A stretch of 64,000 nt of DNA, from contig NZ_CP159826.1 of the NCBI RefSeq assembly GCF_047729875.1, forward strand, positions 1,860,001-1,924,000, given 5' to 3'. A model generated the notes under the pieces. The model searched no databases and was not told the DNA's origin. It saw only the letters and a program-made list of their open reading frames with translations. Below are positions 53,720-62,496 of the stretch, piece after piece. The stretch comes from Marimicrobium sp913061115. Its GTDB lineage: Bacteria > Pseudomonadota > Gammaproteobacteria > Pseudomonadales > Halieaceae. Each line of letters starts with the position of its first letter. Within the stretch, counting starts at the first letter, position 1. The translations under genes and the position numbers were made by a program.

Positions 53720-53807
53720 TGGCGGTGAGGGAGGGATTCGAACCCTCGATACGTTACCGTATACACGCTTTCCAGGCGTGCGCCTTCGACCACTCGGCCA
53801 CCTCACC
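53720..53807 (-). tRNA. tRNA-Ser(GGA)
   Basis: Minus strand, 88 bases including encoded CCA. Acceptor arm GGTGAGG/CCTCACC closes, D loop GTGGCCGAGTGGTCGAAGG, anticodon stem-loop reading CTGGAAA with anticodon GGA, the long variable arm of serine tRNAs, and the T loop GTTCGAATC. Unpaired discriminator G before CCA. Confidence 0.95.
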
Positions 53808-53819
53808 ATGAGGGCGCGC

Positions 53820-53848
53820 AGCATACCACAATACAGGGGGCTTGCCAG
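53820..53848 (-). promoter_or_regulatory. Probable sigma70 promoter of tRNA-Ser
   Basis: On the minus strand CTGGCA (53848-53843), 17 bases, then TATGCT (53825-53820), with a GC-rich discriminator GCGCGCC after it and the mature 5' end 13 bases beyond the -10. A GC-rich discriminator is typical of stringently controlled stable RNA promoters. Confidence 0.6.
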
Positions 53849-53882
53849 TCTCCTACAGGGCTAAATCCACCTGTTGACCAAG

Positions 53883-54707
53883 TTACTGTCGGTTGAGTCG
53901 AGGGAGTGGCTGGGCATTGCCATCCGTGCTGCGAAACGGACTGATATCGAGCCCGCCACGGCGAGTATAGAACGCTTGGATATGCAAAAAATCGACATCA
54001 CAGCGCATAGAAATATCGGTAAACATGCGCTCTAGACACTGCTCATGAAATTCCTGATGCTCACGGTAGGCAACAATATACTGTAGCAATGAGCCGTGCA
54101 TGATGGCTGACCCGCGATAGTGCAACCACACGGTGGCCCAATCTGGCTGACCCGTAACGGGGCACAATGAACGCAGCAAGTGACTGTAAAGCACCTCCTC
54201 CACTACATTGCCAGGCTGCACCTCCAGTTGCATCGCATCCGGCTCACCGCGCCGCGGCTCAATAATGCATTCATCGAGACACTCACCTTCCAGTGTCGCT
54301 CCCGCCAGCGCCGGGTCATCGGCTGCATACAGTCTTAAAGTGACATCTGCACCTGCCACGGCACTGATGTCTGTGGTGATAGTCACACGAGCGTCTTCAT
54401 CACAACTAAATTGGCTGTTGTTGAGTGAGTTCAGATACAACTTAAAGGATTTGGATTCAACGATATTGGGTGAAGTGGCCGGCACACTGAAGCGCCCTAC
54501 TCTCACCACAGGCTTGCCGCTCTTATCGAGCCACGACAATTCATATGCGTGCCAGAGGTCGACTCCCTGAAATGGCAGTGCCTCGCTCAAGCCCAAGTTT
54601 TGGCGCGCTAAATGCCGCGGTATAGGATAGAGTATCTGCGGAGCGTATTTCTGAAGAACCGGCGTATGACGCCCCAATAACAGTTCTTGATCTTCTCCTG
54701 ACACCAC
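53883..54707 (-). CDS. queF: NADPH-dependent 7-cyano-7-deazaguanine reductase (QueF, long form)
   Basis: 274 residues, the bimodular YqcD-type length. It reduces preQ0 to preQ1 for queuosine in tRNA. Visible: VESKSFKLYLNSLNNSQF (substrate-binding, residues 81-98), and the catalytic cysteine in SLCPVTGQPD, followed by the WATVWLHYRG strand. The start is GTG (two tandem GTG codons; 54705-54707), four bases after the permease stop, so it is translated from the ABC exporter message. Confidence 0.94.
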   Translation of the reverse strand: MVSGEDQELLLGRHTPVLQKYAPQILYPIPRHLARQNLGLSEALPFQGVDLWHAYELSWLDKSGKPVVRVGRFSVPATSPNIVESKSFKLYLNSLNNSQFSCDEDARVTITTDISAVAGADVTLRLYAADDPALAGATLEGECLDECIIEPRRGEPDAMQLEVQPGNVVEEVLYSHLLRSLCPVTGQPDWATVWLHYRGSAIMHGSLLQYIVAYREHQEFHEQCLERMFTDISMRCDVDFLHIQAFYTRRGGLDISPFRSTDGNAQPLPRLNRQ

Positions 54708-54711
54708 CGAC

Positions 54712-55485
54712 CTACTGCCTCAAGCGCTTGCCAGAATTGAGCAAATGCATGCTGTACCCAAACGCCAGTGTGGTAAATATAATAATCATGCCAAAGGCTA
54801 TCGGAAGACTAACATCAGATACACCAAGCACGCCGTAGCGAAATGCGTTGACGACATACACAAGAGGGTTGAGCTTGGAGACGTTGGCCCAAAACTCTGG
54901 CAACAGATCCATTGAGTAGAATACGCCACCGAGGTAGATCAATGGCGTCAGCACGAACGTTGGAATAATGGAAATGTCATCGAAGCTGTTGGCATAAACA
55001 GCGTTAATAAAACCAGCGAGGGCAAATAACGTAGAGGTCATTAACACAACCACCACTACAATAAAATAACTGTGTATTGTGAGGTCCGTAAAGAACAACG
55101 AGACCAGCGTTACCACTACGGCCACTAACAAACCACGCGACACGCCTCCCACCACATAGCCCATCAAAATGACGACATTGGACACCGGGGAGACCAGTAA
55201 CTCCTCAACACTGCCACTAAATTTGGCGCCAAAAAAAGACGACACCACGTTGGAATAAGAGTTGGTGACGATAGCCATCATAATGAGGCCCGGAACCACA
55301 AACTCCATATAGGTAAAACCGCCCATTTCACCAATGCGAGAACCAATGAGCGTTCCAAAGATTACAAAGTAAAGAGACATAGTGATCGCCGATGGCAGCA
55401 GTGTTTGCGTCCATATGCGCAGATAGCGTTTTATCTCTTTCCTGACGATGGTCATAAACGCTACATACTGTTCTTGCAGATTCAT
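54712..55485 (-). CDS. ABC-2 type transporter permease
   Basis: 257 residues, six membrane segments. MTIVRKEIKRYLRIWTQTLLP at the N-terminus, PGLIMMAIVTNSYSNVVSSF, GSVEELLVSPVSN and YLGGVFYSMDLLP match the ABC-2 family. It forms the membrane part of an exporter with the ATPase encoded just upstream, which it overlaps by four bases. Substrate unknown. Confidence 0.9.
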   Translation of the reverse strand: MNLQEQYVAFMTIVRKEIKRYLRIWTQTLLPSAITMSLYFVIFGTLIGSRIGEMGGFTYMEFVVPGLIMMAIVTNSYSNVVSSFFGAKFSGSVEELLVSPVSNVVILMGYVVGGVSRGLLVAVVVTLVSLFFTDLTIHSYFIVVVVVLMTSTLFALAGFINAVYANSFDDISIIPTFVLTPLIYLGGVFYSMDLLPEFWANVSKLNPLVYVVNAFRYGVLGVSDVSLPIAFGMIIIFTTLAFGYSMHLLNSGKRLRQ

Positions 55486-56399
55486 GCGGCACCCTCGACA
55501 AGATTCACAAACATTTCCTCCAGACGATTCGCACGATTACGCATGCTACTGATATGAATGCCCGCGACATCCAGAGCGTTAAATACCTGATTAAGATGCT
55601 GCCCTTTTTGCACCTCCACTTCCAGCGTATGGTCGTCTACACGACGTATCAAAAACCCGTCAATGGTAATGACCTCCGGCAGTTCCTCCAAGCAGTCGAG
55701 TATAAATACCTCGCGATCTAATTGCCGCAGAAGCTCTTTCATAGACGTATTCTCTACGATCTTCCCATGATTGATAATCGCGATATGCCGGCATAACGCC
55801 TCTGCCTCTTCGAGGTAGTGCGTGGTGAGAATAATCGTGGTCCCTTGTGCATTAATTCGCCGGAGGAAATCCCACATAGAACGGCGCATCTCAATGTCGA
55901 CGCCAGCACTGGGCTCATCTAGGATCAACAATTGCGGCTCATGGACCAGAGAACGGGCAATCATTAAACGGCGCTTCATTCCGCCTGACAACATCCGCGC
56001 TGGTATGTCTCGCTGCTCCCACAACCCGAGCTCGCGCAGGTACTTTTCTGCCCTTTCTCTGGCCAGTCCCGGCGCCAGACCATAATAACCGGCCTGATTA
56101 ATGACAATGTCCAAGCCCTTTTCAAACTGGTTAAAATTAAATTCTTGCGGAACAATACCAATATGTCGCTTAGCCGCAGGGAAATCCTCATCGATATCAA
56201 TCCCGAATACTGAAATCTTGCCAGCGGACTTGGCAACCAGTGAACAAATAATACCAATAGTTGTCGATTTTCCGGCGCCATTAGGGCCTAGTAAGGCAAA
56301 AAAATCGCCTTGCTCTACCCTGAGACTAATGCCTTTGAGCGCTTCAAAATCGTTATCATAAACCTTGCTAAGGTTTTCTATCTCAAGTGCTGGTATCAT
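55482..56399 (-). CDS. ABC transporter ATP-binding protein
   Basis: 305 residues. Walker A GPNGAGKST near 39-47, Q-loop, signature LSGGM (about 138), Walker B LLILDEPSAGVD and the H-loop TTHYLEEAE. The C-terminal tail (residues 230-300) is typical of DrrA-type exporter ATPases. With the downstream permease it forms an ABC-2 exporter. Confidence 0.92.
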   Translation of the reverse strand: MIPALEIENLSKVYDNDFEALKGISLRVEQGDFFALLGPNGAGKSTTIGIICSLVAKSAGKISVFGIDIDEDFPAAKRHIGIVPQEFNFNQFEKGLDIVINQAGYYGLAPGLARERAEKYLRELGLWEQRDIPARMLSGGMKRRLMIARSLVHEPQLLILDEPSAGVDIEMRRSMWDFLRRINAQGTTIILTTHYLEEAEALCRHIAIINHGKIVENTSMKELLRQLDREVFILDCLEELPEVITIDGFLIRRVDDHTLEVEVQKGQHLNQVFNALDVAGIHISSMRNRANRLEEMFVNLVEGAA

Positions 56400-56473
56400 C
56401 CGATTTCAGGCTGCTGCGTGGCTTAATAAGCGCGTAATTGTACTCGCATTCCTTCTCACACACGATACCGTTT

Positions 56474-56803
56474 ATGAATGACGAACAATACCTTGAACAC
56501 TGTCGCTCGCTACTAGGCGAGTTCGCTGAAACGCTGGTGACTCGGACCAAGCAGCTGCCACAGGAGCACCCGCTGCGCGAGCTTGCAGCCGGATTTCAGG
56601 CTCTTGGGGACTACCCTAGCGACTTTTATGACCAGGGGCCGGACCTGATTGCGCGCCTGTTCGATACCTATCCCGAGTTTACCCCGACCTTTCCGCGGCA
56701 ATTGCTGTGGTTTTTCGGCGCCAATTGCCTTCATTACATGGCCGATGAGGAACTCGCCGAATTCCAGCAGCTAGAGGATATGCGTGCAGCGACTCCGCCT
56801 TAG
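56474..56803 (+). CDS. PA2817-like conserved protein
   Basis: 109 residues from ATG at 56474; a TTG frame opening at 56438 is less likely. Helical, cytoplasmic, ending HYMADEELAEFQQLEDM. It resembles the uncharacterised Pseudomonas PA2817 family (FPRQLLWFFGANCLHYMADE). No known role. Confidence 0.6.
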   Translation: MNDEQYLEHCRSLLGEFAETLVTRTKQLPQEHPLRELAAGFQALGDYPSDFYDQGPDLIARLFDTYPEFTPTFPRQLLWFFGANCLHYMADEELAEFQQLEDMRAATPP

Positions 56804-56887
56804 GAAAATGCCTTCAATACGCTTGAATTAACCGATAAGCGGCTGCAGTTGCGGCAAACAATTCGGCTAAAATCGGGCCTGCAGGAC

Positions 56888-56916
56888 TTGACGCAACCTC
56901 CCTCTCTTCCTACAAT
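56888..56916 (+). promoter_or_regulatory. Sigma70 promoter of the tRNA-Glu/tRNA-Gly unit
   Basis: TTGACG (56888-56893), 17-base spacer, TACAAT (56911-56916), then GC-rich GCGCGCC, with the first tRNA base 26 bases beyond the -10. This is the clearest promoter in the window, and the discriminator matches stringent control of stable RNAs. Confidence 0.85.
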
Positions 56917-56942
56917 GCGCGCCTCTTGATGGAGACCGTTGC

Positions 56943-57018
56943 GTCCCCTTCGTCTAGTGGCCTAGGACACTGCCCTTTCACGGCGGTAACAGGGGTTCGA
57001 ACCCCCTAGGGGACGCCA
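56943..57018 (+). tRNA. tRNA-Glu(TTC)
   Basis: 76 bases including encoded CCA. Acceptor GTCCCCT/AGGGGAC pairs; D loop CGTCTAGTGGCCTAGGACAC; anticodon loop CTTTCAC with anticodon TTC; T loop GTTCGAACC. Confidence 0.96.
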
Positions 57019-57035
57019 TTCATCAAGCGCCATCA

Positions 57036-57111
57036 GCGGGAATAGCTCAGTTGGTAGAGCGCAACCTTGCCAAGGTTGAGGTCGCCGGTTCGAACCCGGT
57101 TTCCCGCTCCA
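57036..57111 (+). tRNA. tRNA-Gly(GCC)
   Basis: 76 bases including encoded CCA. Acceptor GCGGGAA/TTCCCGC; anticodon loop TTGCCAA with GCC; T loop GTTCGAACC. Only 17 bases after tRNA-Glu, so both come from one precursor. Its 3' end overlaps the antisense end of the msrB frame. Confidence 0.96.
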
Positions 57112-57502
57112 ATTCTAGCCCCCCCCCTTCCTTCAGCTTGATCGACACGCTGTTAATACAATAGCGCAGGCCAGTCGGCGCAGGGCCATCTTCGAACACA
57201 TGGCCTAAATGTGCGCCGCAGGCCTTACACATGACCTCTGTGCGCATCATCCCGAGGCTGCGATCCTGCACCTCGTCAATCACTGTGGCATCAGCAGCCT
57301 GAAAGAAGCTGGGCCAGCCGCACCCGGCATCAAATTTACTGTCGGATAAAAACAGTTTTTCCCCACAACATCGACACTGATAAACACCCTCTTTGGTGCA
57401 GTTCCAATACTCTCCCGTAAAAGGTCGCTCTGTGCCTTTCTCGCGACAGACGTGAAACTCCTCGGGTGTCAATTTTTCTCGCCATTGTTCTTCGTCGTGC
57501 AT
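57047..57502 (-). CDS. msrB: Methionine-(R)-S-oxide reductase
   Basis: 151 residues as read. Zinc sites CRCCGEKLF and CKACGAHLGHVF and the catalytic cysteine in LRYCINSVS (residue about 118) are intact. The natural end should be near KLKEGG; instead the frame continues GLELERETGFEPATSTLARL through the antisense of tRNA-Gly to a stop at 57047. The continuation comes from a run of nine G (C at 57119-57127 on the plus strand): with eight G the frame would stop at an adjoining TAG. So either the tail is real or the homopolymer length is wrong or variable. The enzyme repairs oxidised methionine in proteins. Confidence 0.88.
   Translation of the reverse strand: MHDEEQWREKLTPEEFHVCREKGTERPFTGEYWNCTKEGVYQCRCCGEKLFLSDSKFDAGCGWPSFFQAADATVIDEVQDRSLGMMRTEVMCKACGAHLGHVFEDGPAPTGLRYCINSVSIKLKEGGGLELERETGFEPATSTLARLRSTN
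57119..57127. repeat. Nine-base C/G homopolymer at the end of msrB
   Basis: CCCCCCCCC on the plus strand between tRNA-Gly and the msrB body. It sits exactly where the msrB reading frame leaves conserved sequence, and a one-base shorter tract creates a stop codon immediately afterwards. Confidence 0.9.
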
Positions 57503-57590
57503 GGTTCGCTTCTCGGTTGCTTACGTTATTGATATAGCGTACACCAGCGCGGCTCAACAGACTATGACCGGCAAACACAAAAAGACATGC

Positions 57591-58751
57591 TCATTCGGAA
57601 TCGCTAGTGCTGACAGCTATGCAACCCAAAGCACGCACGGTCTCAATGTCCGCGGGTGTCGGCAATGAATGCGCTACGACTGACCCCGCCAGCTCACGAC
57701 GCCCACGGTAGGATTTACGCAGCTGGTCGAATTGCGCTGCGCGTTTGCCAACCACTTGCTCGCCTAAAATAGCTTGGCGTAAAAGCACGTCATCTATCGA
57801 AATATCGTATCTGGACTGCAGGAGATAACGGATCTGCCCAGCCCTAGACAAACCTTCCGGCAACAATAGCGCGGGGGCAAATCCTGCGGGGCTATCGAGC
57901 GCTGGCGCGTGGTGATGCTGCCACTCTTTCACTGCGTCGCTGAGCATGCGCGTAGCCAACAATTTCCCATCGAGGCTGTAGCCGGCGATATGCGCGCTGC
58001 CCAGTGTGACGCGCTCAAGCAATGCAGCATTGATAGCCGGCTCACCCTCCCACACATCAAGCACCGTAGAAAATCTTCGCCCACTGCTTAACTGTGTCAG
58101 TAGGGCCGTATTGTCGATGACAGGGCCGCGACTGGCGTTGATAAGGACACTGTCAGGACGCAAGCGCTCCAATTCAGCACTGCGGAGTAGGTGATGACTT
58201 GGCCAGGGTTCATCTGCCGTCAGCTCCGGATGCAGAGTCACGACATCACAGTCCAGAACTTGCTCTAGAGTGGCGGTTTGGCTGATCATATTCTGTTGCA
58301 GCCACGGATCAAAAACGCGATAGCCAATACCCAATGCATCACAGCGCGCGGCGACCGCCTTGCCGACATGCCCATACCCAACAATACCGACGACGCCGCC
58401 TGCCAGTAATTTCTCCAAGGTGTCACCAATGCTAGCGACCGCTGCCAACACATACTCAACCACGGAATTGGCATTAGACCCGGGGGCGTAAGCGAAGCGA
58501 ATGCCACGCTGGCGAAGATACTCTTGATCAATGTGATCTAAACCACTGGTAGCTGTGCCTACGAATTTGACACCTGTACCAGACAGCAGTGCCGCATCTA
58601 CACGCGTTACTGATCTTACTAACAGAATATCGATATGCTGCAACTGTGCGCGGCCAATAGCCCGTCCGCCTAGTCTTTGAACGTGCGTATCAGCAGTAAA
58701 AAAATGTTCTACCGCAGGAATATTCTCATCAGCAAGTATATGCAGCGTCAC
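57591..58751 (-). CDS. pdxB: Erythronate-4-phosphate dehydrogenase
   Basis: 386 residues from GTG at 58751; the frame runs open to 58853 but the family begins with HILADENIPAVEHFF. D-hydroxyacid dehydrogenase fold: TATSGLDHID, VGIVGYGHVGKAVAARCDAL (NAD-binding), VDCD...INASRGPVIDN and, late, SAHIAGYSLDGK. The C-terminal dimerisation domain is present. It makes 2-oxo-3-hydroxy-4-phosphobutanoate in pyridoxal 5'-phosphate synthesis. Downstream of epmC by 94 bases. Confidence 0.93.
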   Translation of the reverse strand: MTLHILADENIPAVEHFFTADTHVQRLGGRAIGRAQLQHIDILLVRSVTRVDAALLSGTGVKFVGTATSGLDHIDQEYLRQRGIRFAYAPGSNANSVVEYVLAAVASIGDTLEKLLAGGVVGIVGYGHVGKAVAARCDALGIGYRVFDPWLQQNMISQTATLEQVLDCDVVTLHPELTADEPWPSHHLLRSAELERLRPDSVLINASRGPVIDNTALLTQLSSGRRFSTVLDVWEGEPAINAALLERVTLGSAHIAGYSLDGKLLATRMLSDAVKEWQHHHAPALDSPAGFAPALLLPEGLSRAGQIRYLLQSRYDISIDDVLLRQAILGEQVVGKRAAQFDQLRKSYRGRRELAGSVVAHSLPTPADIETVRALGCIAVSTSDSE

Positions 58752-58845
58752 AGTGCGGTAGGCTCTTGTGTCGAATACTGGAACCTCGCGATAGACCACA
58801 GGCCAACCGCAGTAGCGCTGCTCCGCCAGATGACGTTTACACCGT

Positions 58846-59436
58846 TCATACAAGATCTACCAGAGAAAAATGCAGTTGCCGAGGCGAACTCATGGTGGAA
58901 AATTCGCAGCATAAACTGTCAAAGAACAGCTCTGCCCTTTCCGGCAAGCCCTCTCTCTGCCAACACAAGGCCTGCTCTAGGACGCAAGATTGAAACACTG
59001 TAGTGTCTGGTATTGCATCCTGGGACCGACCGAGATTATCGGCACTGACCCGAAAGCGATACCCACAAGCCTGCGAAAAAAACCACTCCAGAGCTTGGGG
59101 CCTGCGCTCGGCAGATTGAAACGCTTGTTGCTCCTCGCCACTGCGCCCATCAGGGGCATACCAGTAGCCGAAATCTAATTGCTGCCGACGCCCAGTACCG
59201 GCGATGCACCAATGCGCGACTTCATGCAATGCGCTGGCAAAATAGTCACCGCGATAATATAGCGCATGATAGTCGCCTGGCGCCTGAGCGGGTTGATAGA
59301 GTGGTTCTTCAGCCCCGCCAAAAAGGCGCGTGCGGAATGTATCGCAAAAGCAATCATCAAACACACGCTCAAGTCGCTTACAGCAAAAGGGGTCTGACAC
59401 GCTAGGGAGGGACATATGTTCAGGTGCGCTCATCAA
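58846..59436 (-). CDS. epmC: Elongation factor P hydroxylase
   Basis: 196 residues. The metal motif HEVAHW is at about residues 72-77 (a HExxH-type site), preceded by YYRGDYFASAL and followed by DFGYWYAPDGR. EpmC hydroxylates the beta-lysylated lysine of elongation factor P, completing EF-P maturation with EpmA and EpmB, which are elsewhere. Its start overlaps the tusA stop by four bases. Confidence 0.9.
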   Translation of the reverse strand: MMSAPEHMSLPSVSDPFCCKRLERVFDDCFCDTFRTRLFGGAEEPLYQPAQAPGDYHALYYRGDYFASALHEVAHWCIAGTGRRQQLDFGYWYAPDGRSGEEQQAFQSAERRPQALEWFFSQACGYRFRVSADNLGRSQDAIPDTTVFQSCVLEQALCWQREGLPERAELFFDSLCCEFSTMSSPRQLHFSLVDLV

Positions 59437-59675
59437 TCTGATGCCAGCTTGCGTATGATATAAATATATTGACCATCAACCGCGATATGCTCTAGCAATT
59501 CATGCCCAAGAAATACGCAAAAGCGGGGGATATCGCGCTCGGTGGAAGGGTCTGTTGCCTGTATCTGGAGCGTTTCGCCTACGGCTATATCTCGTATCCG
59601 GTTGTGCAACAGCATTACCGGCTCGGGACAAAGCAGGCCGGAGGCGTCCAGAATGTAATCAGGTGTTATCGACAT
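59433..59675 (-). CDS. tusA: Sulfur transfer protein TusA
   Basis: 80 residues. Catalytic Cys16 in DASGLLCPEPVMLLHN. TusA carries sulfur from cysteine desulfurase to tRNA thiolation or other sulfur trafficking. It overlaps epmC by four bases and follows yheU by 12. Confidence 0.93.
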   Translation of the reverse strand: MSITPDYILDASGLLCPEPVMLLHNRIRDIAVGETLQIQATDPSTERDIPRFCVFLGHELLEHIAVDGQYIYIIRKLASD

Positions 59676-59687
59676 GCCTGAATAATA

Positions 59688-59930
59688 TCAGCTGTTGAGC
59701 AGCAGTTCAGCCTGTGCCTGTGGCACTAGGTCCCACTGCTCGCTGTCGGCATCGTAGAGGATTTGCAGATCACCAGCGCCAAGCTGGCGTCGTAATCGAT
59801 CGACTTTGTCCTGAGTGGTGAGTTCTCGCTCGCCGTAATCCGTCCCGTCGCGAGTGGCATAATCCTCTAGCAACGCCTGAAGGACTTCCATTTTTAGGCG
59901 CTGAAAAGGCACCAATACAAATTGTGCCAT
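59688..59930 (-). CDS. yheU: YheU (UPF0270) family protein
   Basis: 80 residues; VPFQRLKMEVLQALLEDYAT, TRDGTDYGERE and the DKVDRLRRQLGAGDLQI helix match the YheU family, a small conserved gammaproteobacterial protein without established function. Upstream of tusA by 12 bases. Confidence 0.85.
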   Translation of the reverse strand: MAQFVLVPFQRLKMEVLQALLEDYATRDGTDYGERELTTQDKVDRLRRQLGAGDLQILYDADSEQWDLVPQAQAELLLNS

Positions 59931-60033
59931 GTTTTTCTAGCCCTCATTTGGGTCGCGGCCGATGCGCATTAACAGGCGCCACTGCCACGACAGCGTGTTA
60001 AAAAGTGCTCTTGAGTACATTCCCACACGACAG

Positions 60034-60261
60034 TTAGTCCGAATCGTTCCGTTGCAGCAATTTGCGCACGCCAATCAACACGGCCACCAAAAACGCAGCA
60101 AGTGCAATGATTCCGCCGGCTACCCCAAGTGTACCCAAGAATAGCTCCGTCATCTCCTCGAGTGAGATCCCGAACTGATCGACGGCTGCCCATACTAGAA
60201 CACCCAAGGCTGCAAGACCCAATCCGGTGGAGCGATAAAAACGTCGACTGGCCCTGCTCAC
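60034..60261 (-). CDS. Small hypothetical membrane protein
   Basis: 75 residues with two membrane segments (about 12-27 and 44-65) separated by an acidic loop ISLEEMTELF; basic N-terminus and tail. No family recognised. It is 15 bases after aroC and 103 before yheU on the same strand. Confidence 0.6.
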   Translation of the reverse strand: MSRASRRFYRSTGLGLAALGVLVWAAVDQFGISLEEMTELFLGTLGVAGGIIALAAFLVAVLIGVRKLLQRNDSD

Positions 60262-60276
60262 ATACCTACTCCAACG

Positions 60277-61392
60277 TTAGTGCCCAGTGTCACCGGGAAC
60301 TGATGCCGGCAGCACCGGCGTAGCAGACTTCACGTCCATATTCTGCGCCCGATGACGCAGCACATGATCCATTAATACGATGGCCAGCATGGCCTCGGCG
60401 ATAGGTGTAGCCCGAATTCCAACACAGGGATCATGCCTACCATGTGTTGCGACCTGTATTGCTTTGCCGCTGGTATCAATACTGTCTCCCGGCTGGCGAA
60501 TGCTGGATGTCGGCTTCAGAGCCAGGCTGACCACAATATCCTGACCACTGCTAATGCCTCCTAAGACGCCTCCGGCGTTATTGCCGACAAACCCCTCCGG
60601 CGTCAACAAATCCCGATGCTCGCTGCCGTATTGTTCTACAGCGGCAAAGCCTGCGCCAATCTCCACACCTTTAACCGCATTAATACTCATCATTGCGCCA
60701 GCGACATCCGCGTCAAGCCGATCGAAAATTGGCTCACCCAATCCCGGCATGACGCCACTGGCAACGACATTGATACGTGCACCGATAGAGTCGCCACGTT
60801 TGATAAGCGCAGCCATGAAGGTTTCCATCTCTGACAATTTGTCCGCGTCTGGACAAAAGAAAGGATTGGACTCCACCACATCCCAATCCAGGCGCTGGGC
60901 TATAATTGGGCCCAACTGTGACAGGTATCCTCGAACCTGTATGCCGTAACGCGACAACAGATACTTCTTGGCGATTGCTCCGGCAGCCACTCGCATTGCG
61001 GTCTCGCGCGCGGAAGAACGCCCCCCGCCGCGGTAATCGCGAAAGCCGTATTTTTGATTGTACGTATAGTCTGCGTGAGCAGGGCGAAACGTATCCTTGA
61101 TGGCAGAATAGTCCTTCGAACGCTGGTCGGTGTTATCAATCATCAACCCAATAGCCGTTCCCGTCGTAACACCCTCAAATACGCCGGACAAAATACGCAC
61201 TTCATCGGCCTCACGCCGCTGGGTCGTAAACCGCGAGGTGCCAGGCTTACGCCGATCCAGATCGTGTTGCATATCGGCAGATTCCAAAGCAAGACCCGGT
61301 GGGCAGCCGTCAATGATGCAGCCCAAAGCTGGGCCATGGCTTTCGCCAAAGCTGGTCACCGTGAATAATTTGCCAATTGAATTACCCGACAT
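60277..61392 (-). CDS. aroC: Chorismate synthase
   Basis: 371 residues. GESHGPALGCIIDG near residue 16, RPAHADYTYNQKYGFRDYRGGG at 105-126 and GSEHRDLLTPEG match the FMN-dependent chorismate synthase signatures. It makes chorismate from EPSP, the precursor that PabB (8980) also uses. Its RBS region overlaps the end of prmB by 55 bases of spacing. Confidence 0.96.
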   Translation of the reverse strand: MSGNSIGKLFTVTSFGESHGPALGCIIDGCPPGLALESADMQHDLDRRKPGTSRFTTQRREADEVRILSGVFEGVTTGTAIGLMIDNTDQRSKDYSAIKDTFRPAHADYTYNQKYGFRDYRGGGRSSARETAMRVAAGAIAKKYLLSRYGIQVRGYLSQLGPIIAQRLDWDVVESNPFFCPDADKLSEMETFMAALIKRGDSIGARINVVASGVMPGLGEPIFDRLDADVAGAMMSINAVKGVEIGAGFAAVEQYGSEHRDLLTPEGFVGNNAGGVLGGISSGQDIVVSLALKPTSSIRQPGDSIDTSGKAIQVATHGRHDPCVGIRATPIAEAMLAIVLMDHVLRHRAQNMDVKSATPVLPASVPGDTGH

Positions 61393-61447
61393 AGTGTTCT
61401 CTTACTTACCCTTACTGAAGTTTTAAGGCCTACTATTATAGGCCTAA

Positions 61448-62365
61448 TTATCCAACAATTGCGCTGTAATCTTGCAACTCCTGTGCAGTGAGGGCAAACA
61501 CGCCATCCCCACCGCGCTCAAACTCTACCCACGTAAACGGCACCTTGGGGTAAGCCTCCTCAAGCGCTGGCCCGCTGTTACCTACCTCTACGATGAGTAG
61601 CCCGCTAGCCGCCAGAAACGGATGAACGCAGGACAGTATACGACGCGTCAAATCCAAACCATCAGAACCCGAACCCAGCGCATCTTTCGGTTCATGATGA
61701 AATTCCGCAGGCATCGCCGCAAGATCAGCCGCATCAACATACGGCGGGTTACTCAGAACAAGGTCATATCGGGCATCCACTAAAGACTCGAATAGATCAG
61801 ACTGGATGACAGTCACTCTGTCCTGCAGGCCCAGATGTTCTGCATTTTCGCGTGCCAACTCCAGCGCGCCGCTGTCGACATCTAGCAGGTCAACCCGCGC
61901 ATCGGGAAATTGATAAGCGGCGGCCAATCCGATGCAACCACCGCCACAGCACAGATCAAGAATGCGCTTTGGGGCTGGGCCGTTATACCACGGTCTGAAA
62001 TCATTGAGGATGAGCTCAGCAATCGGAGAGCGGGGAATAATAGCGCGCCGGTCACAGAAAAACTCCAACCCAGCAAACCAGGCCCGACCCAACAGGTAGG
62101 GCAAAGGCTCGTGTTCCGTAATGCGCCGATGCAGCAATTCACGTAGTCGAGCCACTGCCTCGATACCGACAGGCTGGGGCAAGACGTTCTCGCCAGAGTC
62201 CAGGGGCAGTTCTACAACAGACAGCACCATAAGGACAGCCTCGTCCCAGGCATTGTCTGTACCGTGCCCAAAAAACACATCACTGCTTTCCAACGCTTCA
62301 CTGCAGAACTGCAGCAATTGACCAACAGTTTGCGGTTGATTGGGAAAATACTTAGGGTTAGTCAT
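61448..62365 (-). CDS. prmB: Ribosomal protein uL3 glutamine methyltransferase
   Basis: 305 residues from the ATG at 62365; the frame is open upstream but those residues do not fit. The NPPY motif in LSNPPYVDAADL and the SAM-binding ILDLCCGGGCIG identify the HemK/PrmB family; PrmB rather than PrmC by the RRAIIPRSPIAELI segment and the N-terminal domain. It methylates the glutamine of ribosomal protein uL3. Divergent from folE. Confidence 0.9.
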   Translation of the reverse strand: MTNPKYFPNQPQTVGQLLQFCSEALESSDVFFGHGTDNAWDEAVLMVLSVVELPLDSGENVLPQPVGIEAVARLRELLHRRITEHEPLPYLLGRAWFAGLEFFCDRRAIIPRSPIAELILNDFRPWYNGPAPKRILDLCCGGGCIGLAAAYQFPDARVDLLDVDSGALELARENAEHLGLQDRVTVIQSDLFESLVDARYDLVLSNPPYVDAADLAAMPAEFHHEPKDALGSGSDGLDLTRRILSCVHPFLAASGLLIVEVGNSGPALEEAYPKVPFTWVEFERGGDGVFALTAQELQDYSAIVG

Positions 62366-62496
62366 GGCCTCAGTGTAACCGATTCTGAGGGAGAACTTAT
62401 AGCCAGAACGACAGCCAGATCTGTTTGCCTTGCCGTCATCGGGTTGGTAATATGCCCGCTCAAATTTAGAGTCAAATTCAATACGGAGACATTCCT

